The notes under the pieces are model-generated. The model was not told the DNA's origin, ran no database searches, and was given only the letters and a program-made list of their open reading frames with translations. Of a DNA stretch of 64,000 nucleotides, positions 37,944-46,305 are shown piece after piece. Source of the DNA: Halospina denitrificans (GTDB lineage Bacteria; Pseudomonadota; Gammaproteobacteria; Pseudomonadales; Oleiphilaceae); assembly GCF_004364635.1 (NCBI RefSeq), contig NZ_SOAX01000008.1, forward strand, positions 131,196 through 195,195, written 5' to 3'. The position numbers and the translations under genes are program-made. Within the stretch, counting starts at the first letter, position 1; every line of letters begins with the position of its first letter.

Positions 37944-38768
37944 ATGAATACATTAAGGATTTCCGTAGTTTTCCTGGTCATTTTCAGCATGCTGTCGGGC
38001 TGCACCACCGTCTCCCGCCAACTGGGAAGCGTTACGGCGAACAAGTACGCCGAGCCCCGGAGCGGTACGGTCTGGGTCGTCCCCCCACCGCAGCTTGAAC
38101 CACCGCGTCCCGATGAACGCACCGTCTACATTTCCTATCGCAACATCAGCGATGCCACCCTTGATGTTGGGGCGCTTCTGAAAGAAGCCGCGCAGAATCA
38201 GGGCTGGGAAGTGGTCAATGATCCAACCCTCGCGCATTATCGCCTCAGAACGTCCACTCGTTTTTTTGGTGAAGTGGAGCCTGAATCCGGGGGCGCCAGT
38301 ATGGGGAAGGGCATGGGCGCCATTGCCGGCGCTGCCACGGGGATCGGTGTGGGTGTCGCAACTTCCAGGGCAACGGATAGCGGACTTGCCGGGGCAGCAG
38401 CTGGTATCGGAGCTGGGGGGCTGGCCGGCATCGGCATCTCAAACGCCTCCAAGCCGCGAGAGTGGGCCCTGATCATGGATGTTGTGCTTGAGGAGCGCCA
38501 GGGGCAGCCGATCGAGGTCGAGGTCAGCACCGGCAGTGAGAGCGCGTCGGCTTCGGTTTCCGGGACAGGCAACAGCCGGACAGCTTCCGGCGGCGCGACC
38601 ACCCAGTCAAACAGCAGTTCTGCAACCACAACGAAAAAGACCCAATATTTCCCGCACGGTATCCGCCTTTCTGTATGGGCAAACCAGATGAACATGCAGC
38701 AGGAGGAGGCAATGCCGTTGATCCGGGAGCGCACTCAAAAAGTAGTCACCAGAATGCTGCCGATGTGA
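37944..38768 (+). CDS. TraT-family outer-membrane lipoprotein (chromosomal)
   Basis: 274 residues from ATG 37944 with AGGGAG seven bases upstream. Signal peptide with lipobox MLSGC (Cys20). The fold follows plasmid TraT: DERTVYISYRNISDATLDVGALLKE, then a Gly/Ala-rich membrane-like region (GMGAIAGAATGIGVGVATSR, GLAGAAAGIGAGGLAGIG) and REWALIMDVVLEER. A Ser/Thr/Ala-rich insertion (about 195-225) replaces part of the TraT C-terminal domain. TraT mediates surface exclusion and serum resistance on F-like plasmids. No conjugation gene is nearby, so a general surface role is more likely. Confidence 0.85.
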   Translation: MNTLRISVVFLVIFSMLSGCTTVSRQLGSVTANKYAEPRSGTVWVVPPPQLEPPRPDERTVYISYRNISDATLDVGALLKEAAQNQGWEVVNDPTLAHYRLRTSTRFFGEVEPESGGASMGKGMGAIAGAATGIGVGVATSRATDSGLAGAAAGIGAGGLAGIGISNASKPREWALIMDVVLEERQGQPIEVEVSTGSESASASVSGTGNSRTASGGATTQSNSSSATTTKKTQYFPHGIRLSVWANQMNMQQEEAMPLIRERTQKVVTRMLPM

Positions 38769-38780
38769 ATCGGCCCTGTC

Positions 38781-38802
38781 GGCGGGGTGGTTGCACCCCG
38801 CC
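38781..38802 (+). terminator. GC-rich hairpin after the TraT-like gene
   Basis: A perfect 9-bp stem GGCGGGGTG/CACCCCGCC with loop GTTG, 12 bp beyond the stop codon. No T-run follows, so it may be only a stabilising hairpin or part of a Rho-dependent end. Confidence 0.5.
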
Positions 38803-38936
38803 TGCAACCCACCCCTACCGCAATATTGCGAAGACCGTAACATTTACACTTCCGGTCAGGTGACCTGTCCCACAGCTTGCCCCCTTGTCAGTTGATAGAC
38901 TCCATGCTGCCCTGACAGAGATTCCGGAGCGTGGGA

Positions 38937-39983
38937 ATGAAAGCCGTCCGGCAACTGACCCTGGTCATATTGTCCGCACTACCCCTGATGGCCAGCGCCG
39001 AATCGCTGGATGCCGCGAAGGCGGCGCTGGATGCAGGCACTCCTGCCGAAGCCGAGTCCATCCTTGCCGGTGTCAGCCGGGAAGAGGAGCGGGACGAGCT
39101 TTTTTATCTGCTGGCGGAGACGGCCCGGCAGTACGGTCATTACAGCGAAGCGGGCAATCAACTCAACCGTATTGACGACCCCGTCTGGGCGGCCATGGGA
39201 TATTTCAATCTTGCCATGTCCCACTTCATGGAGGAGTCATTCAGTCGCGCGCGTACCGCCCTTCGGGTAACGCGTTCGCTGGCTGGACCAGCTTCGAATC
39301 CGGCGGCTTCTGAAATGGGCAATCGCGCTCGCCTGGTTGAAGGGCTGCTGGCCTTGCGCGGTGGAAACCCCACGACGGCGAAGGCGTCCTTTGCTGCCAT
39401 CAAAACCGACAGCGTAATGGTGCCCCAGGGGCTCTATCTGCTTGGGATCGCCCGGGCGCGTACTGGTGAGCTGCACCGTGCCGTCCAGACATGGAAGCGG
39501 ATTGAAAGTTTCCCGGCGGCCCTGCCGGGGGTGGTGGAGGCCCGGGTCGCCCGGGTGTGGGCCCATCGGGAGCAGCAACAGTATCGTCAGGCTCTGAGTA
39601 CCACTGAATCGAACCGGAGCTACCTGGATAAGGTCATCGCGGACCTCAATGAGCTTCGCGACCGTGTCAGACGCGACGGTCTTGAAACGGTGGTGCGCAG
39701 CGAAGTGAACGGAAACGAGGACCTTGTGGATTTTCTGCGAGCAGGCCGTAATATCGCGCGCTCCAGCCCCATGGCCTGGTTTTTCCGCTTCCTGGAAACC
39801 GGCGGGACCATTGATGGGAGTGAGCGCCAGTTGAATGAGGCCTTTCTTGCGTTTCTGGGTGAGCAGGAGACGCTACTGCAGCAGTTCCAGGACCGTACGC
39901 TGCAGCAGCAGGCTACACTGTTCGAACGCATCGCACTGGAGCAGGCCGATGAGCGCCCAATGCAGCGGGGTGGCTGGGAATGA
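38937..39983 (+). CDS. Exported TPR-like protein, first gene of the ExbB/ExbD/AgmX operon
   Basis: 348 residues from ATG 38937 with GGAG seven bases before it (a GTG lies two codons upstream). Signal peptide ends near LMASA. The mature part is built of helical repeat pairs of TPR type (SLDAAKAALDAGTPAEAESIL, LYLLGIARARTGELHRAVQTW). A coiled-coil C-terminus is rich in Gln (QETLLQQFQDRTLQQQATLF). Probably periplasmic. It overlaps the next gene by 4 bp. Its role is inferred from the operon: a structural partner of a proton-driven envelope complex. Confidence 0.75.
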   Translation: MKAVRQLTLVILSALPLMASAESLDAAKAALDAGTPAEAESILAGVSREEERDELFYLLAETARQYGHYSEAGNQLNRIDDPVWAAMGYFNLAMSHFMEESFSRARTALRVTRSLAGPASNPAASEMGNRARLVEGLLALRGGNPTTAKASFAAIKTDSVMVPQGLYLLGIARARTGELHRAVQTWKRIESFPAALPGVVEARVARVWAHREQQQYRQALSTTESNRSYLDKVIADLNELRDRVRRDGLETVVRSEVNGNEDLVDFLRAGRNIARSSPMAWFFRFLETGGTIDGSERQLNEAFLAFLGEQETLLQQFQDRTLQQQATLFERIALEQADERPMQRGGWE

Positions 39984-42769
39984 AGCGCCGTCTCCCGCCC
40001 CTTATTCTTATTTTGGTGATGGTTCCGCTGACCGCTGTTGCCAGCGTCAAGCTGCAGGAGGGCGCGGAAACCCTGGGCGATCTGCGTCCCCTCGTTATCC
40101 GCATCGACGACCGGCCATTGCCTGATATTGCGCTTGAGGACGCCGTGCAGCGCTACGTTGCCGTTTTCGAGAGCATGTCGGACCCCGAGACCCGCATCGC
40201 CGTCCTCAACCGCATCCAGAACCTGCAGTTCCGCTTTGGTGACAACCTGGGACTGAGTGAGGCAGAGAGTCAGCGCTTGCACCGGAAAGCCCTGCCGGAC
40301 TTTGAAACGCTGCTGGCGGAGAATGACATGGCGCCAGGTGAGCGTGACCGGCTGCTTTATGAAGCCGCCCGGGCCAGTGATATTGCGGGCGAGCCGTCAT
40401 CATCCATCAATTACCTGGAAACGCTCATGGCGGATCATCCGGACTCCGGGCTCGTGCCCGAAGCGGCATTCCGGGTGGGGGAATACCGCTTCAGCGGTGG
40501 CCAGCATCACGCCGCCGTCGACGCCTTCCACAAAGCGGTGGACACCGCGGAAGATGCCGGTTTCCGCGAGCGGGCGACCTATATGCTGGGCTGGAGCCAG
40601 TTCCTGGACGAGCGGCGCGAGGCGGCCAGTGACACTTTTATTGGTTTTCTGGATACCCACCATAACGAAGATTCCGGGTTTGATCACCTGACCGGTAAGG
40701 CTCGCGAGCAGGTGGATGACAGCATGCGGGTCCTGAGCCTGATCGCCGCCTACGGAGAGGGACCGCCATCCATGGCGCGCATGATCCAGCGGCAGGGGGG
40801 GCGCCCCTATGAGGCACAGCTTTTCCATCGGCTCATGCGATTCTATCGTGACAACAGCCGATATCAGGACAGCGTTGATACGGCCCGCTATTTTCTGGAG
40901 CGTAACCCCGGGCATACCGCTGCGCCCTTGATGGCAGATGAGATCGTCCGGTCGTGGACTGTGGGTGGCTACCCTGGCAAGGCCAGAGAGGCCAAGGCGA
41001 CATTCATAGAGGATTACGGAGACGCCCGGGAAATGGCCGCGCTGGATGGCCAGCGGCGCAACCGCCTCATGGGATTTCTCAAGGAACTCGGTGTCTGGCA
41101 TTACCGTCAGGGCCAGTCCGGCACCGGGAGCGCCAGGGAAGCGTTTGGGCAGGCCTCCCGGTACCTCGAGCAGTGGGCTGATCATCAGCAGCGCTTCTCC
41201 GTTGGCAATCGGTTTGAAACGCCGGGCCTGATGCTGCTGCTGGCCGGGGATGCAAGCCAGCAGGCGGGTGAGTCTGCCAGGGCGATAGAGCTTTATCAGC
41301 GCGCGGCCTATGAAGCACCTCCCTTTCCGGCGGCGCGGGAAGCGGGCTACGCGCTCGTGCAGCTTCGCCATGACCGTTGGCGTGGACAGGGTGACAGAGA
41401 GTCGTTGCTCAACCAGCTGGTTGCTGACGCGGACCGGTTTGTCGCGACTTTCCCGGAGAGCCCCCGTATCCCCTCGGTACGGCATGAACTGGCCAATATT
41501 CTCTACGACAATGACCGTCTCGAGAATGCGGAACGTGTTGCCAGGGCGTTGGTTGAGGCAGACGGTGGGGGCAAACATGAGCGGGCAGGCTGGATCGTGA
41601 TCGGCCATGTGGCTCTCGAGCGTGGGGCGTATCCACGGGCGGAGAAAGCCTGGAATGAAACGCTTGCGCTGACAGCGGCAGACGATGATCGCCGGCCTGA
41701 TTTCAAACGACGCCTGGCCGTGTCGGTTTATCGCCAGGGCGAGGCAGCCCGGGAAGCGGGTGAGATGGAGGAGGCCCTGCGCCATTACGACCGGGTTTCC
41801 CGGGTTGCGCCGGAAACGGAAACCGCTATCAGGGCCAGTTTCGACTATGGCGGCCTCCTGCTTGAGCTGGAGCGTTGGGATGAAGCAATTATGGCTCTGT
41901 CGACATTCCGGGATGAGTATCCGGAGCATCGGCTGAGCGGGCGGATTTCGGAAAGGCTGGTGTTTGCCCACCTGGAGTCCGGGGATCCGGGTCAGGCAGC
42001 TGATGAGATGCTGGCCCATGAGCCGGCGGAACTCTCGGGCTCAGAACTCTGGGAATATCGACTGGAAGCGGCCGGCCATTATCGGGATGCGGACCGGCTT
42101 TTTGACGCCGCATCGCTTTATGAGTCCTTCCTCGCCGAAGGCAGCCGCGCCCTGGGTGATCATGAGTTCCACCAGGAGCGCCGCCACGATCTTATCCGGA
42201 TCTCCGCAGAGCTTGATCGCAGCGGTGCACTGGCTGATTGGCACAGTCGACTCCTGGAGGCGGAACGCAATGGGCCGGGGACCGATCGCAGCGAGTACCT
42301 GGCCAGCCAGAGTGCCCTCTGGCTGGGGCGTCGCGCGGCTGATGAATTTGAAGCCATAGGCCTGAAGGCCCCTCTGAAGGAATCGCTGCCGCGCAAACGC
42401 GATGCGATGGAAGTCGCCGTGAATTATTTCCAGGAAGCCGAGAAATATGGTTTTGCCGAAACCGCCACCGAGAGCACCTACCGGTTGGCCGAGCTCTATC
42501 GACAGCTGGCCGAGGACGTGATGGATTCGGATCGTCCCCAGGGGTTGACCGACCTTCAGGCCGACCAGTATGAAATGCTCCTGGAGGAACAGGCGTATCC
42601 CTTCGAGGAAAAGGCCATCGAACTGCATCAACGCAACCAGGAGCGTATCGCTGAGGGCCACTGGACGCCATGGGTCAGTCAAAGCCTGAGCACCCTCGCT
42701 GAAATGTTCCCGGCCCGTTATCAACGGAAGTCCCTCTGGATGGAGGCGCGTAATGAAAGCGGTCGCTAG
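39980..42769 (+). CDS. Large exported TPR-repeat protein
   Basis: 929 residues. Signal peptide ends near TAVAS. Almost the whole protein is a TPR/Sel1-like solenoid: LLYEAARASDIAGEPSSSI, FRVGEYRFSGGQHHAAVDAF, YMLGWSQFLDERREAASDTF, PSVRHELANILYDNDRLENA, FDYGGLLLELERWDEAIMAL. Such solenoids bind partner proteins; this one should lie in the periplasm. It resembles in type the large TPR proteins of the Myxococcus Glt complex (GltI class), though only at the level of architecture. It overlaps both neighbours (ATGA at the start, 17 bp at the end). Confidence 0.8.
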   Translation: MKRRLPPLILILVMVPLTAVASVKLQEGAETLGDLRPLVIRIDDRPLPDIALEDAVQRYVAVFESMSDPETRIAVLNRIQNLQFRFGDNLGLSEAESQRLHRKALPDFETLLAENDMAPGERDRLLYEAARASDIAGEPSSSINYLETLMADHPDSGLVPEAAFRVGEYRFSGGQHHAAVDAFHKAVDTAEDAGFRERATYMLGWSQFLDERREAASDTFIGFLDTHHNEDSGFDHLTGKAREQVDDSMRVLSLIAAYGEGPPSMARMIQRQGGRPYEAQLFHRLMRFYRDNSRYQDSVDTARYFLERNPGHTAAPLMADEIVRSWTVGGYPGKAREAKATFIEDYGDAREMAALDGQRRNRLMGFLKELGVWHYRQGQSGTGSAREAFGQASRYLEQWADHQQRFSVGNRFETPGLMLLLAGDASQQAGESARAIELYQRAAYEAPPFPAAREAGYALVQLRHDRWRGQGDRESLLNQLVADADRFVATFPESPRIPSVRHELANILYDNDRLENAERVARALVEADGGGKHERAGWIVIGHVALERGAYPRAEKAWNETLALTAADDDRRPDFKRRLAVSVYRQGEAAREAGEMEEALRHYDRVSRVAPETETAIRASFDYGGLLLELERWDEAIMALSTFRDEYPEHRLSGRISERLVFAHLESGDPGQAADEMLAHEPAELSGSELWEYRLEAAGHYRDADRLFDAASLYESFLAEGSRALGDHEFHQERRHDLIRISAELDRSGALADWHSRLLEAERNGPGTDRSEYLASQSALWLGRRAADEFEAIGLKAPLKESLPRKRDAMEVAVNYFQEAEKYGFAETATESTYRLAELYRQLAEDVMDSDRPQGLTDLQADQYEMLLEEQAYPFEEKAIELHQRNQERIAEGHWTPWVSQSLSTLAEMFPARYQRKSLWMEARNESGR

Positions 42770-43355
42770 GGCGGTGGGAATGGCGTTGTTTGCCCTGGCT
42801 ACCGGTTGTGGCAGCCTTATGCAGGCACCGGATCAGGGTTATGAGCCGCCGGGGGCTGATGTGCCCCTGGTGCGTGTCCCTCTGGACGACGAAGCGCAGC
42901 GCCTGGTTTCACGGGCACGGGATTCGCTGGCCCGGGACAACCCCGGGCGGGTCCGGGATTATCTGGCGCGCATTGACGGCCGTTACCGTTATGAGCCCGA
43001 CGTGTTGCTGGTTCATGGGATGGTTGATCGCATGACCGAACAGCCCCAAAAGGCGATGGTCCACTATGAAACCCTTCTGCAGGTAGAGCCGACCCACCCC
43101 GGTGCGGCCAATGATCTGGCGCTGCTCTACCGTGAGGAGGGGCGGATCCAGGAGGCGAAGGGGCTTCTATCCACTGCGCTTGAGGCGCATCCGGACCGGC
43201 CGCGACTGCATTACAATCTGGCCGTTCTGTACGAGCTCTATCTGGTCGACCTGGAGCAGGCGCTGGTCCATTACCGGGAATACCAGGCGCACTCGGACGG
43301 TGAGGACGAGAAAGTAGCGCGCTGGATCAAGGACCTTGAGAGGAGGGTGGAATGA
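42753..43355 (+). CDS. TPR lipoprotein
   Basis: 200 residues. A short signal peptide with lipobox LATGC (Cys19) predicts lipidation. The mature protein has three or four TPR units: RYEPDVLLVHGMVDRMTEQPQKAMVHYETLL, PGAANDLALLYREEGRIQEA, RLHYNLAVLYELYLVDLEQA. Probably anchored to the outer membrane, where it could link the inner-membrane motor to the envelope. It overlaps the next gene by 4 bp (ATGA). Confidence 0.82.
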   Translation: MKAVARAVGMALFALATGCGSLMQAPDQGYEPPGADVPLVRVPLDDEAQRLVSRARDSLARDNPGRVRDYLARIDGRYRYEPDVLLVHGMVDRMTEQPQKAMVHYETLLQVEPTHPGAANDLALLYREEGRIQEAKGLLSTALEAHPDRPRLHYNLAVLYELYLVDLEQALVHYREYQAHSDGEDEKVARWIKDLERRVE

Positions 43356-43639
43356 TCAGGGTGACTGGCGTCACAATCGCAACCGTTCTGCTGCTTCTGC
43401 CCTTGGTGGGCTATGGCCAGGAGGACAGGGGAATTGAAATCCGGGGCGTGGATGAGCGTCCCGGCGTGCTGCATCTGGTCCCGTGGCAGCTTCCTGAGGA
43501 CGATCTCCCCGAGGCACCGCGGGTGGATGGGTCCCGGTTTGAACGCATTATCGAACCCGTGGATGATCGAGTCCACCGGCGCCACATGCAATTTCGCCAG
43601 AATCCGGCAGCGCTTCTTGAAGCGCTGTCGACCGATTAA
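43352..43639 (+). CDS. Small exported protein of the TPR/ExbB operon
   Basis: 95 residues. Signal peptide ends near VGYG. The mature part (about 73 residues) is charged and proline-rich with no recognised domain (VLHLVPWQLPEDDLPEAPRV). Its translational overlap with the lipoprotein gene and its place in the operon indicate a real gene. 51 bp separate it from the ExbB gene, where GGAG sites reappear. Confidence 0.7.
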   Translation: MIRVTGVTIATVLLLLPLVGYGQEDRGIEIRGVDERPGVLHLVPWQLPEDDLPEAPRVDGSRFERIIEPVDDRVHRRHMQFRQNPAALLEALSTD

Positions 43640-43690
43640 GACACCTGATCACTGATAACGCATAACAACCGCAACGGAGTTTTGGAGCCA

Positions 43691-44356
43691 ATGGAAACCG
43701 CAATCAACTTTTTCCAGCAGGGTGGTCCCTTTATGTACCCGATCGCCCTGATCCTGCTGCTCGGCCTTATAATCGTGCTTGAGCGGTTCATCTACCTGCA
43801 GGTGGCTCGGCGACGTAACCGCGTCGCGTTTGAGCAGGGCATCTGGCCATTGCTGAAAAAAGGTGATTTCAAGCAGGCGGCCCAGACCGCACGGGAATCA
43901 GGGGTGGAAATCGGGCTCATGCTTGAGGCCGGGCTGGCCCGTTATCGCAACAACCAGTCCCGGGGGGATGTGGAATACGCCATGGAAGAAGGGCTGATGG
44001 AGGTGCTGCCCCGGCTTGAAAAGCGCACGCCCTACCTGGCCACACTTGCCAATGTGGCAACGCTGCTCGGGCTCCTGGGCACTATCATCGGTCTTATTTC
44101 CGCCTTCACGGCGGTGGCGGACGCGGAGCCTTCAGAGAAGGCGGAGATGCTGTCCCAGAGTATTTCCGTTGCGATGAATACCACGGCTTTCGGACTCATG
44201 TCTGCGATCCCGCTGCTGCTGGCCCACGCCTACCTGCAGACGCGGACCAACGAGATGGTGGACAGCCTGGAAATGGCGAGCGTCAAGCTGCTGAACCTGA
44301 TTTCGGAGACCGAAACAGGCAGTCAGGCAAGGGGCGGCGCGACAGGCCGGGGGTAA
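43691..44356 (+). CDS. MotA/TolQ/ExbB proton-channel family protein
   Basis: 221 residues from ATG 43691. N-terminal helix GGPFMYPIALILLLGLIIVLERFIYLQ. A cytoplasmic stretch with LARYRNNQSRGDVEYAMEEGLMEVLPRLEKRTPYLATLANVATLLGLLGTIIGLISAF is the TolQ/ExbB/MotA core, followed by SISVAMNTTAFGLMSAIPLLLAHAYLQ with the conserved Thr/Pro of the channel. It forms the pentameric inner-membrane channel around ExbD-type helices. Two ExbD genes follow at once, as with AglR-AglQ-AglS of Myxococcus. Confidence 0.93.
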   Translation: METAINFFQQGGPFMYPIALILLLGLIIVLERFIYLQVARRRNRVAFEQGIWPLLKKGDFKQAAQTARESGVEIGLMLEAGLARYRNNQSRGDVEYAMEEGLMEVLPRLEKRTPYLATLANVATLLGLLGTIIGLISAFTAVADAEPSEKAEMLSQSISVAMNTTAFGLMSAIPLLLAHAYLQTRTNEMVDSLEMASVKLLNLISETETGSQARGGATGRG

Positions 44357-44360
44357 CCGT

Positions 44361-44879
44361 ATGAGACGGCGACACCGTAAACAGACCTCGGAAGTGGATC
44401 TGAATATCACGCCCTTTCTCAACCTGATGATTGTGCTGGTGCCGGTACTGCTTCTGAGCATGGTTTTCACGCAGACGCGAATCATGGAGCTGAGTTTTTC
44501 CGACTCCGACGGGGCGGCCGCCCTCGAGGATCAGGAAGACCTGTCGCTCTACGTGGTTCTGCGCGATGGAACCCTCGAAGTGGGAGATAGTAAACGGGGC
44601 CCGCTGAAGCGCTTCGACCCGGTCAGCGGCGGCGACCCGGATTTTGAGGCCATGCGCGAGCTGCTTCGCGAGATCAAGAAGCGGTTCCCGGACAAGCGCG
44701 ATATCCGATTGCTGGCAAGCCCCGGCACGAACTACCAGACACTGGTGAGCGCCATGGATCATATCCGCGGGTATCCGGAGGTGGTTGCGGCGAATGTGGT
44801 GACGGCCGAGCTCTTCCCGGATATCGCCCTTGGCGATGCACCGTCGCGTAGCGGCGACAGCAATGGAGAGGGCTCATGA
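44361..44879 (+). CDS. ExbD/TolR-family protein with Asn at the proton-site position
   Basis: 172 residues. One N-terminal transmembrane helix in LNITPFLNLMIVLVPVLLLSM and a periplasmic domain with ExbD-like ending (DIRLLASPGTNYQTLVSAMDHIRG). In ExbD, TolR and the sister gene, the helix has Asp at the position after T-x3; here it is Asn21, so this subunit cannot carry the transported proton at that site. It overlaps the second exbD by 4 bp. A mixed ExbD dimer with one active Asp is the natural reading. Confidence 0.9.
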   Translation: MRRRHRKQTSEVDLNITPFLNLMIVLVPVLLLSMVFTQTRIMELSFSDSDGAAALEDQEDLSLYVVLRDGTLEVGDSKRGPLKRFDPVSGGDPDFEAMRELLREIKKRFPDKRDIRLLASPGTNYQTLVSAMDHIRGYPEVVAANVVTAELFPDIALGDAPSRSGDSNGEGS

Positions 44880-45379
44880 AGGAATCACGCAGGGCCCGCC
44901 GCATGCAGCGCCACTACCGGCGCATGAGCAAGCCGGGTGGCCTGAATCTCACGGCGCTGATGGATATCTTCACCATCCTGGTGTTCTTTCTCATGGTGAA
45001 TTCCTCGGATGTCCGTGTACTGCAGCAGGAGAAGGACATCACCCTGCCTGAGTCCAGGGCCGATACGGTGCCGGAGGACGTGCTGCGCGTTGTTGTGGCG
45101 GGTGGCAGTATCCTGATCAGCGGTCGCGAAGTTGCGCAGGTTACCGGTGATGCCTGGCCCAGCGATGATGAGGAGCGGGTCGAGGGGCTCTACGAAGCCC
45201 TGTCACAGCGTGTTGGCGATCGGGAAGTGCCCGAGAGGGGGCTGCCCGCGATGATCGTCGCCGACCGTGATATGGAATATGCCGTGCTGCGCCCGATCAT
45301 GCGCACTGCCGTGGAAGCGGGGTTCCGCCAGCTTCATCTCGCTGTGGAGAAACAACCAGGGGAGGCGACTGGTGAGTAG
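44876..45379 (+). CDS. ExbD/TolR-family protein with intact membrane Asp
   Basis: 167 residues. Basic N-terminus, then GGLNLTALMDIFTILVFFLMVNSS with Asp30 at the proton-carrying position, and a periplasmic domain ending with LPAMIVADRDMEYAVLRPIMRTAVEAGFRQLHLAV, the ExbD signature region. Its stop overlaps the GTG of the AgmX-like gene by 8 bp. It should form the active half of the ExbB-ExbD motor. Confidence 0.92.
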   Translation: MKESRRARRMQRHYRRMSKPGGLNLTALMDIFTILVFFLMVNSSDVRVLQQEKDITLPESRADTVPEDVLRVVVAGGSILISGREVAQVTGDAWPSDDEERVEGLYEALSQRVGDREVPERGLPAMIVADRDMEYAVLRPIMRTAVEAGFRQLHLAVEKQPGEATGE

Positions 45380-46274
45380 AGAAGACTCCTCCGGACTCCC
45401 CTGGGGCGGCAGTGGTACCGAGGATCGCCTGCTGGGGCTGATTACGCTGGTACTCCTGGTGTTCTTCCTGCCGGTGGCGGTTCTGATTCCGATGCTGGAC
45501 GTACCCGAGCCCACTCCGGAAGAGCGTGAAGAGGTTCCGCCGCAGATGGCCCGGATGGTGGATGAGCCCGAACCCGTGGAGCCCGAGGAACCCGAGCCTG
45601 AACCGGAGCAGGAGGCGCCCGAGCCCGCTGAAGAGCCTGAACCGGAACCCGAGCCACAGCCCGAGCCGGACCCCGAGGCCGTGGAGGAAGCGCGGGAAGT
45701 TGCGAGCGAGTCGGGTCTTGTGGGGATGAAGGACCAGCTTTCCGACCTTCGGGAGCTGGCGGATTCCGGACCGACCGAGCTGCGCTCCCCGGACGCCGAG
45801 GCGGCGGCCTCCGATGACTCGGCCCAATCGTCGGGGCCGGACCGGGAAGAGGTGCTGGCGGATTCCGGCGGTGCCGAAACCCTGTCAGAGGGGCAAACGG
45901 AAGAGGGCGAACTTGCCCGTCGCGAGGCGCGGGAACTTGAAGGGGGACAACAGGCGTCCCAGCAGGCTGAGACCGAGCCGGATGAACGTCCCATGGCGAA
46001 TATCCGCGAAACCTTCGAGAACAACAAATCGGCCCTGTTCTCCATCTACAACCGCGCCCGCCGCCGCAACCCGCTGCTGGAAGGCGAACTGGTCCTGGAG
46101 CTTCGCATCGCCCCGAACGGGCGCGTTAACGACGTCAGCATCGTCGACTCGGAGCTGGAAAACTCGGACCTGGAGCAGCGAATCGTCCAGCGAGTCACCC
46201 TGTTCAACTTCGGCGCGATGGACGTTCCCGAACGAACAGTCCGCTTCCCCGTGGATTTTGCACCACCCTCCTGA
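45372..46274 (+). CDS. AgmX/TonB-like energy transducer
   Basis: 300 residues from GTG 45372, with GGGGAGG seven bases before it. A single transmembrane helix (about 21-40) follows a short cytoplasmic tail. A long Pro/Glu-rich segment (about 45-105) can span the periplasm as in TonB. After an acidic linker comes a C-terminal AgmX/PglI-type domain (FENNKSALFSIYNRARRRNP, then LEGELVLELRIAPNGRVNDVSIVDSEL and a final FNFGAMD). Last gene of the operon. It should carry the force of the ExbB/ExbD motor to an outer-membrane or periplasmic partner such as the TPR proteins. The C-terminus is nearer AgmX/GltJ than TonB. Confidence 0.87.
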   Translation: MSREDSSGLPWGGSGTEDRLLGLITLVLLVFFLPVAVLIPMLDVPEPTPEEREEVPPQMARMVDEPEPVEPEEPEPEPEQEAPEPAEEPEPEPEPQPEPDPEAVEEAREVASESGLVGMKDQLSDLRELADSGPTELRSPDAEAAASDDSAQSSGPDREEVLADSGGAETLSEGQTEEGELARREARELEGGQQASQQAETEPDERPMANIRETFENNKSALFSIYNRARRRNPLLEGELVLELRIAPNGRVNDVSIVDSELENSDLEQRIVQRVTLFNFGAMDVPERTVRFPVDFAPPS

Positions 46275-46294
46275 CAGTGCTGTCTCGCGCACTG
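46275..46294. terminator. Hairpin between the AgmX-like gene and plsC
   Basis: A 6-bp stem CAGTGC/GCACTG with an 8-nt loop fills the 31-bp gap between convergent genes. No T-run. It is weak evidence of a terminator. Confidence 0.3.
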
Positions 46295-46305
46295 CCGGAG
46301 GGAGA

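Noticed and set aside
38854-38865. GGTCA-GG-TGACC dyad before the TPR/ExbB operon as an operator
   Set aside because: A 5-bp dyad without a second copy or a nearby regulator gene is too weak to call.
45203-46045. Ser-rich 280-codon open frame antisense to the AgmX-like gene
   Set aside because: The Ser/Gly run is the reverse complement of the Pro/Glu codons; there is no ribosome site and no family.
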